Counted from the stretch's first letter, positions 49,729-61,279 are shown. The stretch is DNA of 64,000 nt from Erythrophleum ivorense (GCA_026724425.1 JAIUCV010000003.1:55693088-55757087), one strand, 5' to 3'. Numbers and translations are program-made. Notes: generated by a model not told the origin, from the sequence alone.

Positions 49729-50520
49729 TATCAATTGTAAAATTGACTTTAAGTAATCACTGAACAATAAGTCTTTTATCTCTTAATCCCAAATTATAAT
49801 ATCTTAGCTGCAAGAAGACCTATACATCGTTATTCATCTATTTATTGTGATTATATATACCATTCCAGTAAACGTAATCATCAAATTGAAAATTTTAATT
49901 TAAATGAAGATACATAAAAATTCAAACAAAATTTTTTTGTAAACCACACTTGTATATCTGTATGCATATTATTGTGTAAAAATGGTATCTTTTTATATTT
50001 TACTCATATCATTTATTGAATGGTGCTAACAATTTTATATAATGAAATGGCATATGCCAAAGGCCATAAAAATGATATCAATTTTGTTTATATAAAAATT
50101 AATAACACTAACTTATTCGTGATAAAAAGATCTAGTTGCATAGAAAATATTATAGTAAAATGTAGAACCCGGAATCTCCTAATGTTCGAAGTCGATTTAT
50201 TGGCATTTACTCCCCCTTAGAATCGGACTTGAAATCTTAAAAAAGACAACAAAAAATGTTACACAGCTGTCAGTGTTATATGAGCAGTTGCTGGCAAGAC
50301 AGTCATATATACACATTACGCCAATGCCATGCCATCACTGCATAGCTAACTTATGAACAGGAGTGATAATTTATTGTATTTACGAAAACATCAGATATGT
50401 TTAAATTGAGGAAAACAGAAAAAAAGAGAGTATTTAATTTGACTTTCTCTACTTGATTTAAATCCAAACATTTTCTTTTAAATGCTCCTCAATCCATATA
50501 TACTTAATTGAATGTTATTA
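49729..50520. other. Intergenic DNA downstream of the second SVP-like gene
   Basis: AT-rich, no gene seen. It includes the expected 3' untranslated region and polyadenylation area of the minus-strand exons that begin at 50,521. Confidence 0.5.
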
Positions 50521-50783
50521 TTAGTGAAACCCCAACTTGAGAGAGGTGTCAAAATCCACATAATGTGCAGGAGTATCAGATGAGCTGGACAAAATTACTG
50601 AGTCAGATGATTGTCCTTGTTCATGTGTTACCTGAAAACACAAACATTCTTATCATTTAAACGAGACTTCTCCAATCCAATCATTTGCAAGAATTAACAG
50701 AGATAATGAATTACTAAACAGGATCTTGAAATTTTAGTTATCACCTGTTTCAATCTCCTGTTCTCTTCCATCAGTTGCTTTCC
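50521..50783 (-). CDS. Second SVP-like MADS-box gene, last two coding exons (partial)
   Basis: Exon 50,745-50,783 (39 nt, acceptor ATTCAG|GGAAAG, donor AAACAG|GTGATA) encodes GKQLMEENRRLKQ. Exon 50,521-50,631 (111 nt, acceptor TTTCAG|GTAACA) encodes VTHEQGQSSDSVILSS.. ending FDTSLKLGFH and TAA. Both match the last two exons of the gene at 24,996-32,026 in length, phase and sequence. The intron between them is 113 nt (101 nt in the first gene), and its sequence is also related. Splice sites and frame are intact, so this is probably the 3' end of a working tandem paralogue on the same strand. Exons 1-5 were not found up to 64,000; they may lie beyond, behind the retrotransposon block, or be lost. 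Confidence 0.88.
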
Positions 50784-52420
50784 CTGAATGAGAAAGTAAA
50801 AATCTGAGGGAGAGATTAAGGCAACATGTTGTATATATTACCATACTTAGGATAACACGTAATTAGGATACCACCAAAATCGTTTAAGTAAGGAAGCCTT
50901 CTTTTCAAGGCATAAAATCGTTAACGGATGGAAATTTAGAAGCAGTGAGGATTGAATTCTCGATATCAAACCTTCTGGTAAAGGTGAGACAACACAAGTT
51001 ATTGGCAAGCAGCAAGACCTATCTATTTTACACCTTCTATTATGTTAATTAATGAGACTTGTAAAGCATGTAGACTTTCTTCAAGAGCTGCATCTGTGTC
51101 CACTATATATTAAATTACATGTGAACGCTTACAATTTTGTCATGTCATTGTGTCTGTATTGACATTGTATCCCATCTTCATATCAGTATCTATGTTTCCT
51201 ATAATGAGACTGATTTAATCAATAGGTTATTCAAATATAAGTTTGTAGTTCATCCACATTCCCTCAGAATCCTCGATGACATTTTTAGAAATTACTTTTT
51301 TGATTTACATGTGGAATCAAACCTAAGATATCCCTCCACACAAACTATTCTCTTACATGTAAAGATGCATTCTAATTTAGCCCTACAAATTATTTCCCTA
51401 TATATATATATCCTGCTCTAAAAGTTTTTAACTTAGCAAAAGGATACAAATTCTCCAGTTCCCAACCAAATTTACCGAAGCCAAAATTTTTATCAACATG
51501 AAACCTAGAAAATTTGGGGTTTCGCTAAAGCAAATTTGCACCTAAATTAAAATTTCTTGGGTTTTCATAAATTCACAGTATATACTGGGTTATGAAATAT
51601 GGAAACAAACACTAGGTACTTTTTGGCATAACTGAGGTGCCTTAAAACAACATTTTAGATACATACATACATATTAATCTTGTCTTTTCTGGGTACAATA
51701 GGGTTTAGGGTTTAAGAGTTGTATCTATGATGCCAACTTATGATCACTACTTAAATCTCTACCAACTCAACTATTGAAACCCAGCTGGTGGTACATAACA
51801 TGCAACTCATCTTTTACTCATGGGGAAATTGCATTTAGCCACTTTGATCTTTACCTCTAATTGCAATTCCTTCCTAATCTATGAATTGTAATTGATCCTT
51901 AATCTCTTAGGCCCGTTGCAATAATCTCTTACTATCTAAATTGAACTTTAAAGCTAACTTTGGTTATGTACAATCATTAAAACACCCCTCCCATTTTTTA
52001 ATACCCAACGTTGCCCTCTTCTTCACCCAAATTCCAAATCTCACCAACCACATTCTAAAAATTGCTAACCCTCTTAAACAAAATGCCTCGTACGGATTCA
52101 TATGCTTTGAATCCAAGATCAGAATTAGTGATGATTATGGATTCATAGAACTTGAACGGTGATTGGGACTTATGGATCCCATAAGAACTCACACCCTTGC
52201 TTTTCCGGTCTGGGATCCTCTGCAGTGAGAATCTCATAAAGTGCCCTTGCAATAAGGTTTTGTGAGGAGGGACAAAACTTAAAAAAAAAAATAGAAAATA
52301 GAAAAAAAAAAGAGACACTGCAGGGACACTTCCTGCATTTCCTCCATTCCATTGATGGGTTTTATGTTAAAATAAAAATATGGGTCTTTTAAAAAGAGAT
52401 TAAATAAAAAAAATGGGAAT
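50784..52420. other. Intron or intergenic DNA right of the second SVP-like exons
   Basis: No exon matching SVP exon 5 (an Ile-Leu-Asn-Glu-Ile-type segment) was found. The text at 51,830-52,350 looks like common dispersed plant repeat sequence. Frames at 51,137-51,421 and 51,941-52,162 lack motifs. Confidence 0.45.
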
Positions 52421-52711
52421 TGTTAGTGTGCCTCAGAAAGTTGCATTTTTTGAGGAATGGTTGTTGCTGGTGGGACTGCATGGGCTGTCCTAACTTTTCT
52501 GCAATTTGTTAGTTTTACGCTGATTGTAGTGGTTTCAGTTTTTAGTTAACTGAAATTTCCGTAATATTGTGAAATGTTCAGATTGCCATTTTCGGTTACT
52601 TTCTCATGTATTTAAGAACTTGTTATGAATAAAATTACTCAAACTTTTCCAGTTATATATTTCTTGCCTTTATTTTACATTATCTGCGGCTAAACTCTAA
52701 ACACACTAACA
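52421..52711 (+). repeat. Copia 5' LTR, 291 bp
   Basis: Begins TGTTAGTGTG (52,421-52,430) and ends CACACTAACA (52,702-52,711), perfect 10-bp inverted termini. Followed by TTTGTATTAGAGCC, a degenerate tRNA-Met primer site (consensus TTGGTATCAGAGC). Contains ATGTATTTAAGAAC and an AATAAA-like signal near 52,627. Confidence 0.85.
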
Positions 52712-52849
52712 ATTTGTATTAGAGCCTTATTTCTTAAGGGACTTAGAGAGGTGTCTTGTCAGTTCTACTGAGAGCAACCTAAATTCAGATGCAACCAATT
52801 TACTCAAAAGCCATCAGAACTCAGGGAGAAAGAAGTTTCATTCTCTGTT

Positions 52850-53557
52850 GTTGCTCCACCAATATTTGATGGAGAGAATTATAAGGTTTGAGCAATTAGG
52901 ATGGAAACCTACATGGAAACATGTGACCTTTGGGAGGCAGTGAAAGAGGACTACAAAATTCCTTCTTTACTAGGTAATCCTATATTGGCTCAGATTAGTA
53001 ATCACAAGGAGAAAATGACAATAAAGTCAAAGGCAAAAGCTTGTCTACATATTGTAGTATCATCAACAATCTTTACCATAATTATGACAGTGTGTTCAGC
53101 AAAGGAAATTTGGGATCCTCTCAACGAATAGTACTAGGGAGAGGAAAGAATTAGAGGTATGAAAGTATTGAATCTTGTGAGAGACTTTGAAATGCAAAGA
53201 ATGAAAGAATTGAGACAGTCAAAGAGTACTCAAATAGATGACTTAACATAATAAACAAGGTAAGATTGTTGGGTTTTGACCTTTTTTATAGTAGAATTGT
53301 GCAAAAAAAAATCTAGTTACCTTGCTTGAGAGGTTTGAAGCTAGAATTACTTCTTTAGAGATTGCTAAGGACCTATTAAGGATCATCTTGGCAGAGTTGT
53401 TGAATGCTCTACAAGCATAGGAGTAGAGAAGGCTAATGAGATAAGAGGGGTCTGTAAAAGGTACCCTACAAGCCAAGTTACATATCAATAATGGTAGCAA
53501 AGGCAAGAAAGGAAAAGGGAAAAAGAACAATGATGAAAAAAGAGAAGCCGTTGCAAG
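52850..53557 (+). pseudogene. Copia gag (UBN2-type) remnant
   Basis: Contains PPIFDGENYKV, then a stop in place of Trp, then AIRMETYMETCDLWEAVKED, KSKAKACLHIVVSSTIF, SAKEIWDPLNE, a further stop, RIRGMKVLNLVRDFEMQRMK, and after a frameshift KVRLLGFDLFYSRIVQK. This order is the plant Copia gag domain. A basic Gly/Lys tail follows. At least three disabling changes are visible. Confidence 0.85.
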
Positions 53558-53981
53558 TGTGATGGGCTCGAATCTATAGGGCCCAAAGCATTAAAGACTT
53601 ATGATAGAAAGAAGAAAGATGTAGGGCCTAAGTCTAATGTAGGGCTTTAGTTTGGGCCCAATCCAATAGCTTAGAGTGAGATGACAGTGAGTGGGGAATA
53701 AGATAAAAAAGGACTAACTAACAGAATTTGAGTGTGTGAGGGAGAGGCCATCGCTAGATATGCATGACATGCTTGGGAGTAAGGGATTGGTACAAAGTTC
53801 TTACACAATAAGTCTCAATACTAATCACTCTCATTCTCTTTTTTTATCTATGACTATTCTTATACATTCCTCCTTTCCCTTTCCTGGTAATAGAATTCCC
53901 AACTCCCTCTAATAGCCTATTGAACTGACCTTACCATAACAAAATAGCAGAAAGACAACAATCCTATATTACCACATAACA
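53558..53981 (-). repeat. Putative Gypsy 3' LTR, 424 bp
   Basis: On the minus strand it starts TGTTATGTGG just after the end of the polyprotein and finishes GAGCCCATCACA at 53,558, where the Copia gag frame resumes. Short LTRs of this kind are usual in Reina-like chromoviruses. A second copy is not present to confirm the borders. Confidence 0.6.
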
Positions 53982-54108
53982 ACTATTCCGCCTTTATAAA
54001 ACATCCTTGTCCTCGAGGATGAGTTAGAGCCCTGGTGTCTAACTCAGGGAAGAGCAACCAGCAGTTCCAAAGTGGCATCTTCAGGGTTGGTGTTTTTCCA
54101 ATGAACCA
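53982..54108 (-). pseudogene. Gypsy polyprotein C-terminus (chromodomain-like, distal part)
   Basis: Contains HWKNTNPEDATLEL and ends near LEDKDVL-stop, typical of the final residues of chromovirus polyproteins. It is separated from the proximal part (RKVVKHRNLPI at about 55,335-55,375) by the solo LTR insertion, whose target duplication AACCA falls in this codon run. Confidence 0.7.
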
Positions 54109-55325
54109 TGACCATGAAAAATTATATGTATTGTCGCAAGTGTATGGGTCGGATCAAGTAGTTTAGTAATAAGTATGAGTATCGTTCCCATGAAGAATGA
54201 CTTAAATGCAATTAGACAATGCACAATCTACTTTCATCTACGTTAAGCTACCAATTAAGCAAGTCATGAACTTTGAACTAATTTTAAAACAAAACAATTT
54301 AAAGAAAACTTGGTTGGCAAAGAAAATTTAGACAAAAATTTAAGGTTTTGAAGTTACCTAGAGTCACTATTCCCTTTATGCTTACTAGAACTTAATTACT
54401 TGTTCAATTGCAATTAATTATCACCTTGTGGGTTAAGAGATTCATAAGCTATAACCGTCCGTCAATGTAATTATACCTTACTCTTCCCTAAAATCTAAGT
54501 GTCCTTAGAATTAGGTTAGAGTGCATTAAATACTATAATCCTCTACAAACCAATTAAGGCAATTAGGTATATTTTTATCCCAATTACATTAGATAAATCT
54601 AAACTTAATTTATTCAACTCTTAAGTCTAATTAGAACTCCTTTTTCAAGGTAAATTCCAATTACCCAAATCAAATCCAAGAGGTAACCAATCCCTAAGTA
54701 AGCATTAAGCAAAGAGGACACACAAAGCTCCAATCATTACAATCAATAAGAAAAACAAAGATTTAGTTCACATCAAGTTCATAGTGCTCTAGGTAAAGAG
54801 AATTTTAGCTATACATAGCTAAATCTAACATTGAATCCCAATCAAACACATAGAGAAGATGAAGAAAGGAAGAGAAAGCAAACAAAGGAATGAGAGATAT
54901 GCAGAAATTTGAGCTCCTCTTTTGATTCTTCTTCTTCCTTCACTCCTATAAGCTCAATGAACCACAAGACCTCAGAAAATCACCTCCTGGAATGCTCAGA
55001 AGCCTTCTCTGTCATAGACTGACAAAAACCTAGCTGCATCTCACTTTTCTATCCTCATTAATCAAAACGCAGAGTTTTGATGTCGATTTTCGTGACTGCA
55101 TCTTCAGATAATGCGATCGCATCTTTTCCTGGAGCTTAAGAATAATATAATAGCTTCTAAATCCTCATAGATAATAATTCTGAAACAAGGACTTCATTTC
55201 TCTCTTTCACTTTCAATTCCATAAATTACTTTAAAATAGTGAATAAATCCCACTAAAACTTTAATGGATGACTCCCAAATTTAATCAAATTAACTATAAG
55301 TAATACAAAATATTGGGAGTCATCA
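54109..55325. mobile_element. Solo LTR, 1,217 bp, nested in the Gypsy polyprotein
   Basis: Runs from TGACCATGAAAAATT to ATTGGGAGTCATCA (TG..CA). It is flanked by identical AACCA at 54,104-54,108 and 55,326-55,330, a perfect 5-bp target duplication. Removing it would rejoin the chromodomain-like frame. It has no coding capacity. The right part contains a small GC-rich tract (about 55,070-55,130). Orientation cannot be fixed with certainty; layout suggests the minus strand. Confidence 0.88.
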
Positions 55326-55330
55326 AACCA

Positions 55331-56470
55331 GCACTTAAGTGATTGGCAAATTCCTATGTTTGACCACCTTCCTAGCTAGGATGCAATTAGGTTCCATAAA
55401 AAAATAACTATCTTCAATTGTTGGAGGTAACGAAGAATTGACTATAATAGCCGAACTCACATGCTTCTTAAAGAGAGACATGAAAAACAAGATGTAACCG
55501 AGTGTCTAGTGGAAGTTCCAACTGATATGCTACTAGCCCGTTTTTTGAACCACTAGATAGGACCCAAAATAATGGGCAGCAAACTTATGGAGAGCCGAAT
55601 TATTAAGAATGTTTTGGCGAAAAGGATGGAGCTTCAAGTAGACCTTCTCTCCCACCTCAAAGGATCTTTCACTTTGATTCCTATTTGCCATATGCTGCAT
55701 CCGGTATTGGGCTTTAGATAAATGGCATTTCAATAGCTATAAAATAGCTTCCTTGTCTCTCAAACTACGGTCCACCAGAGCATTGTCACAATCACCAGCT
55801 ATATACGGCATGTGAGCTAGGGGTGGCACTCCATACATTGCCTCAAATGGTGTCATGCTTATGGAAAAATGGTAGGATGTGTTATACCAAAATTCAGCCA
55901 AGGAAAGCCACTTACATCACTCTTTTGGGTAATCACCGGTCATACACCTTAGATAACATTCCAAATCACGATTAAGAATCTTAGTTTGCCCATTCGTTTG
56001 GGGATGATAGGCAGAAGGGTAAAGCAACTGGACCTAGTTGATTTTAAACAAAGCAAGCCAAATTTTCCCACAAAAAATAGCGTCTCTATTGGTAGTAATA
56101 GAGCTGGGGAAACCACGCAACTTAACAACATTGTCAAGGAAGGCTTGAGCCACATCTAAGGCTATAAAAGGGTGTTGCAATGCCATAAAATGTGTTGCTT
56201 TGGTGAATCTATCCACAACAACCATAATCACTATCTTATTGTAGGATTTGGGCAGACCTACAATAAAGTCTAGGTTGATGGTTGACCATAATTGAAAAGG
56301 GATGGGTGATGGCTGTAACAACTCAGGTGAAGCTATAGATTCATACTTGTAATGCTAGCATGTCTGACATTCATGAACAAAGGTCCTCACAGCCCTCTCC
56401 ATTTCCTTCTAGTAAAAGATAAACGCCAATAGTTTATAAGTGGGATGAATACCTAAATGGCCACCTGGAG
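55331..56470 (-). pseudogene. Gypsy integrase with proximal chromodomain-like region
   Basis: Contains a zinc-binding remnant ECQTC-stop-HYKYESIASPELL (about 56,330-56,385) and the core LDFIVGLPKSYNKIV (first Asp) and ITTNRDAIF (second Asp). The third catalytic position reads PQTNGQTKILNRDLE, with Lys where the catalytic Glu normally stands. After a frameshift come PFEAMYGVPPLAHMPYIAG and a C-terminal part (RSFEVGEKVYLKLHPFRQ) at 55,533-55,733, then VFHVSLFKKHV. Integrase inserts the cDNA; this one lacks the full D,D,E triad. Confidence 0.85.
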
Positions 56471-57250
56471 GATCACAATGAAAGTGACTCGAGTTGTTGC
56501 TGTAAGATCTTGTCATTACCCATTGCCAATCGTCCCTTATATTTCATAAGGCCATGGGACCAAGTGTATTTAGAATGGGAAATCATATCTTTTTCCAACT
56601 CGACAATTAAATACTGAAGATTTGTCTCATTCATCCAAGAATTCTTGAACTTTTCATTAAGGCTTGAAATGATGGAGATGATAGCATTGCAATTGGAACT
56701 AGAATTGGTCCTAGGCACCATTGAGTCTTGCCACGAGAGAGCATCAGCCACCACATTGTCTCTTCCTTTTTGATAATATTATATTGTAACCTATACAATT
56801 TATTGAGCCATTTAAATTGTTTAGGGGAAACATTTCTTTGCTCAAATAAATGTTTTAGAGGCAAATGATTTGTTATGATAGTAAAACGTCACCCAAGAAG
56901 GTATTGTTGCCAATGCTGGATTGCATACACCAAGGCAAGCAACTCCTTTTCATAGGCAAACAAATGCCTCTTATGTGGGGCGAGTAACTTGCTAATATAT
57001 GCAATGGAATGACCCTTTTAAGAGAGAACAGTCCCAAATCCCATGTTAGAAGCATCAATCTCTATAACAAAAGGAAGGGAGAAATTAGGCAGTACTAGTA
57101 CAAGAATGGATGACATGGCTTCTTTAAGTTTGTTAAAAGCAATGTCAGCCTCCTCATGCCAAGTGAAGGCCCCCTCTTTTGGTAATTCAGTATAAGGGCG
57201 ACTAATGGAGCCATAATTTTTAACAAATTGACGATAATATCCAGTAAGTC
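56471..57250 (-). pseudogene. Gypsy RNase H remnant
   Basis: Contains EIDASNMGFGTVLS (57,000-57,070), SKLLAPHKRHLFAYEKELL, HLPLKHLFEQRNVSPKQFKW and, after frameshifts, MVADALS, which matches the usual end of the domain. The frame is broken at several places. Confidence 0.8.
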
Positions 57251-57998
57251 TAAGGAAACTTTAGAGGGACTTGATATTAGAAGGTGTAGGGCACTTTCTC
57301 ATGGCTGCTACTTTGTTTTTATCAGCCTTAACTCCAGAGACAAAGATTATATGGCCCAAATATTCAATTTCGGTAGCCCCAATTATGCATTTGCTAAACT
57401 TAGCATAAAGATGATGGCTGCGCAATAAGGTAAGTGTACTTCCAAGATGTTGCAAATAGAGCTCCCATGATCTATTATAAATTAGGATATCACCAAAAAA
57501 TACTAATATGTATTTCCTCAAAAAAGGCTTAAAAATGGAGTTCTTTAACCCTTGAAAAGTAGCTGGGTCATTAGTAAAGTTGAAAGGCATAACAAGGAAC
57601 TCATAAAGGCTCTCATGAGTTTTGAAAGCCTTTTTATGCACATCATTGGAATCCATTCTAATTTGGTGATAACCCACTCTCAAATCTAACTTTGAAAAGT
57701 AATTTGAGCCTTTCAACTCATGAATCAATTCCTCTACAATGGCAATAGGAAACTTGTTTTTCATTGTTTGAGCATTGAGTTTCCGGTAGTCCACACAAAA
57801 TCACTAAGAATTATCCTTTTTTCTCACATGGACTACAGGGGAAGCAAAAGCATTAGTGCTAAGCTTGATAATGCTGATTGTGAGTATCTCTTTAGCTAAT
57901 TCTTTTATGACATCCTTTTGGATAGGGCCATAACGGTAAGGTTGCAAGTTAACTGGTGTTTCATCTTTAAGAGGAATTTTATGATTCCCATAAGACAT
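57251..57998 (-). pseudogene. Gypsy reverse transcriptase
   Basis: Two frames: 57,804-57,998 (ETPVNLQPYRYGPIQK, NAFASPVVHVRKKD) and 57,261-57,794 (MDYRKLNAQTMKNKFPIAIV, SKLDLRVGYHQIRM, EFLVMPFNFTNDPATFQ, ILVFFGDILIY, EYLGHIIFVSGVKAD). The YxDD box, normally FFDD here, reads FFGD, so one catalytic Asp is lost. A stop replaces a residue near the join. Confidence 0.9.
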
Positions 57999-58203
57999 CC
58001 AAAAATTCTTATAGCAATTGATGCAAGGAGTGTTGTTCTGTTGTCAAATTTGAATTGGGCATACCCAATTTAAAAGTACCCTCCTGATTTTGAGGTTGAC
58101 ACTGAATAAAGCATAGTTGGCTAGCTTCTATACATTGATGCCTGGTAGCTTCCTCATCCTCTATCATTGTAGACACATGATTCATCCTGTGAAGTTCATA
58201 ATA

Positions 58204-58560
58204 TCAACCACTAAGCAAGAAATGCATACAATTAGTCTTCAAATTCCATGTAATGTTGCCTAGTGTCATTAACCATTGTATTCCAAGAATCATTTCATAC
58301 CCCATCAAATTCATGACTAAAAAATTCAATTCATATGCAATGCCCCACATCATCCACTGCAAATTCCTACAATGCTGTTGTACATGTACTTGATTCCCAT
58401 TAGCTACTGAAACTTTGACTCCTAATGATTGCTGTGCCTTCAGCCTCAGTTTTTTAACTACCCCCATATCCAAAAAATTGTGAGTACTTTTTGTATCCAG
58501 AAGTGCCACAATAGGCTGTCTTTTAATAATTCCTTGCACTTTCATAGTTGAGTATTCCTT
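58204..58560 (-). pseudogene. Gypsy aspartic protease
   Basis: Contains VALLDTKSTHNFLD, in which the catalytic D-[ST]-G motif has Lys in place of Gly. Further on come LRLKAQQSLGVKVSVANGNQ and YEMILGIQWLMTLGNITWN, the usual second half of Gypsy proteases. The frame of 113 codons is intact but the active-site loop is altered. Confidence 0.85.
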
Positions 58561-58729
58561 AGAATCCAGTATAGAGCCAGTGATGGCATTCAGGGAGATT
58601 CTTAGTTAAACCTTTATTGGAATTCTAATATCAGCCATCCTTCATTGTTACTAGTGTTTTCTTCATCAATATCCATTGCATCCCCTGATTCACTCTCATC
58701 TACCATTAACATGTATAACTAGGAGTTCT

Positions 58730-59540
58730 TGCAAAGATGATCGAAACTAAACTTCTCAGGGTACCAATAGCAAAGCCTCTTCCTCCTCCTTACATCCATC
58801 TCTCTCTTATTAACCGATTTTTTTAGAAGTGGTACTAACTGATGATTTAGCAAGAGTTGTAGCTACCGACTTAGAAAAAGCAGAGGAGGATGGTAAAATA
58901 CTTCTATTTGTAGAACCCTTATAAGGAGTAGCTTTAATTGAATCCTTGAAAGAGGAAGCTCCAAAAGGGTATTTATTAGGATTGGTTAATTGGACTAGGT
59001 TATAAGACATATGGAGTTTCTTGGGATAGGCCACTTGCTGATTGTGGAGAGTTATGAAGGATGCCTTTTATAATCTTGCCAAGTACATTGTATGAGCGAA
59101 GGTCACAGGCTTAAACATCCTCAATTGAGCCTCTATTTCAACATTAAGCCCACCAAGAAAACAACAAATGGCAATTTCTTTGAGAATATCAATCTCAAAT
59201 AGGTATTCCTCAAACTTCTCCTAATAATCAACTATTGCCCCCTCTTGTTTCAAGTTTGTGAGCTCTGCCATCGGATTAGTATGAAAGATGTCTCCAAATC
59301 AGCTTCTCAAACCATCAAGATACTTTGACTAACTAATGTCTCCAATCTTTTATTTTTTGATGAAGCTCTGATGCCATTCCCTCAGCTTTGCCTTCCAAAT
59401 GCATATTATCCAACTTCACTCTTTGCTCCCAATATCGAAGAATTGGTTGCAACATAGAAGCTAACTTTTAAAGTCAGAACCATCAAACTGAGGGAATTTG
59501 ATCTTTAAGAACTTTTAAAGTCAGAACCATCAAACTGGGA
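58730..59540 (-). pseudogene. Gypsy gag with degraded zinc knuckle
   Basis: Near 58,735-58,790 a zinc knuckle reads CYWYPEKFSFDHLCKNS, with the second Cys lost. Upstream pieces include AYPKKLHMSYNLVQLTN, EEYLFEIDILKEIAICCFLG and LNVEIEAQLRMFKPV, and at the start KIKFPQFDGSDFKS (about 59,480-59,520). Many stops. The N-terminal part of gag, the leader and the 5' LTR are missing. Confidence 0.78.
59463..59537. repeat. 28-bp direct repeat at the head-to-head Gypsy junction
   Basis: The 28 bp at 59,463-59,490 (begins aacttttaaagtcagaacca) recurs exactly at 59,510-59,537. The minus-strand gag ends and the plus-strand gag begins at this point. Confidence 0.9.
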
Positions 59541-60580
59541 GAGTCAAGTCATTGGAAAAATAGTTCGAGGCATTGTGCAGAGATATGGCTTCAATGAAAG
59601 AGTACATGTTGGAGCTATGTGGTAAACTCGATAGGCTACAAATAGCCAATAGAAGCGACGACAAAGGTAAAGAATTGGTGGAGAATCAACCATTATCGCA
59701 TGGTGAATCCAATGGTATTGAAAATCGTGTGCATGAGTCGATGAAAGGGAGTGCTATGTTGGATGAAAAGTAGGTAAGTAATTATTGAAAACTAGAGCTA
59801 CCTGTGTTTCAGTAGAGGATTCTATTGGCTAGTTGTTTACAGTGGAAAGGTATTTTTTGGTCAATAAGATTGAAGATAAAGAGAAGTTAGAAGCTGTAGT
59901 AGTGAGTTTGGAGGGAAAAGCTCTAAATTGGTTCCAATAGAGAGAAACTAAAGCTCTTATGGTATCCTAGCCGATGTTTAAAAAAGAGTTGACTGGGTGG
60001 TTTCATTGTAACTAGTTGGGCGATAACTATGAGTTGTTAATGTCCTTCAAACAAGAAGGGAGTGTAGTTGAATACAAGGAGAGGTTTGAGTCAGTTTCAG
60101 CACCTCTTAAAAAGGTACCAAACGAGGTGTTAATAAGAGCTTTCAAAAATGGGTTAAGAGAGGAGATTAAAGCTAAGGTACGATTGATGTAGCCTTAGTC
60201 ATTAACTCCGTTAATGGATTTAACACAGCAAATTAAGGGATGAAATGTGGTTCTGAACAAAGTTAGGGAGGCAAAAATTGCTAAGAGCATTAAGGCAGTA
60301 GTAGGGCCAAGGTGGAGTAGTTTTAAACCCACTTATCACAGGATGTCCAGTGGCTTTCAAAGGTGAGTAGGGTGTAGATTCCTATTAGTGGAAGGAAAAT
60401 TTCTGATGCAAAAGAGGGGAAAATCAAAAGGGACTCTTGTTACAATGCAGAACTGTATTGACCAAGAGGGAACAAATTTGAGGAAATTGTTTGAAGCTAA
60501 GATTAATAGATGAAGGGAGTTAGGGTTGTGTTTTAAATGCAAGGAAAAATTTAGGCCAAATCACAAAGCATAAGAACAAA
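59541..60580 (+). pseudogene. Gypsy gag remnant
   Basis: The 66-codon frame at 59,573-59,773 (MASMKEYMLELCGKLDRLQ, DKGKELVENQPLSHGES) is the N-terminal gag region. Capsid pieces follow in several frames (about 59,850-60,240), and a knuckle-like CKEKFRPNHK lies at about 60,540-60,570. Stops are frequent. Confidence 0.7.
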
Positions 60581-60699
60581 TAGCTCCAATTGATGGTTTT
60601 AACAGAGAAGGCCTTGGGTGAAACAAGGGAATATAACTGTATGATGGATAGATAGGGGGAGAGAAAGTTGTAGGGGATGAGTTAGAGAATGTGGAAACT

Positions 60700-61120
60700 T
60701 GTACGAAATTATCAATGAATTCTATAATAGGTTTAAGGGATAGCAAAGGAAAGCTACAAAGAGAGCATGTGCTTGTGTTGATTGACAGTGGAGCCATACA
60801 CAACTTCATTGCTAAATAGCTAATTGAGAAACTGAAATTACATATAACAGAAACTAATCCCTATGAAATTATAGTAAGGGATGGATTTCCTAGGTATTGC
60901 AATGGAGTTTGTAAAGAGCTACAATTGGACTTACAAGGGCTATCAATTACACAGACATTCTACCCTTTTGCCTTGGAAGAGAATGACTTAGTGGTAGAAA
61001 TTTCATGGCTGGAGTCTCTAAGAGAAATGAGGATGAATTGGGGAACACTTACCATGAAAATAAAAGTTGCTTCTAAGTGGTACTCTTTACAAGGAGATCT
61101 TTCTTTGACAAAGACTTAGG
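60700..61120 (+). pseudogene. Gypsy aspartic protease
   Basis: HVLVLIDSGAIHNFIAK (60,769-60,818) carries an intact D-S-G active-site motif, then a stop and LIEKLKLHITETNPYEI, and later ENDLVVEISWLESL and MRMNWGTLTMKI. The fold signature (a DSG loop followed by a WL..LG-type segment) is clear. Confidence 0.8.
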
Positions 61121-61279
61121 TGTCTTTTAACCCCATAGTACACTCTTTAAAACGAGAGAATTAGGGTTTTTTGGAGGAGTACATGGGAATGATAGCTTCT
61201 GCAGAAATAATTTATCTTAAGGGAGAGGTTCAAGATATAGGGAGTAAATTGTAGTAGCTATTAGAAGAATTTAATGAGG

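Larger units (their letters stand above)
52421..53557 (+). mobile_element. Copia retrotransposon, 5' LTR plus gag, truncated
   Basis: A complete 291-bp LTR, a degenerate primer site and a gag remnant. The element is cut at 53,557 by the 3' LTR of a Gypsy insertion, and no pol or 3' LTR is present in the window. Confidence 0.8.
53558..59540 (-). mobile_element. Gypsy chromovirus-like retrotransposon, minus strand, 5' end missing
   Basis: Minus-strand order is gag, protease, RT, RNase H, integrase, chromodomain-like tail, then a putative 3' LTR. This is the Ty3/Gypsy order (integrase last). No 5' LTR exists: gag meets another, oppositely oriented Gypsy gag near 59,540. A solo LTR (54,109-55,325) interrupts the tail. 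Several catalytic residues are replaced and many stops occur, so the copy is dead. Confidence 0.85.

Noticed and set aside
54127..55325. Solo LTR starting at TGTCGCAAGTG
   Set aside because: That start gives no target duplication. Starting at TGACCATG (54,109) gives a perfect AACCA on both sides.
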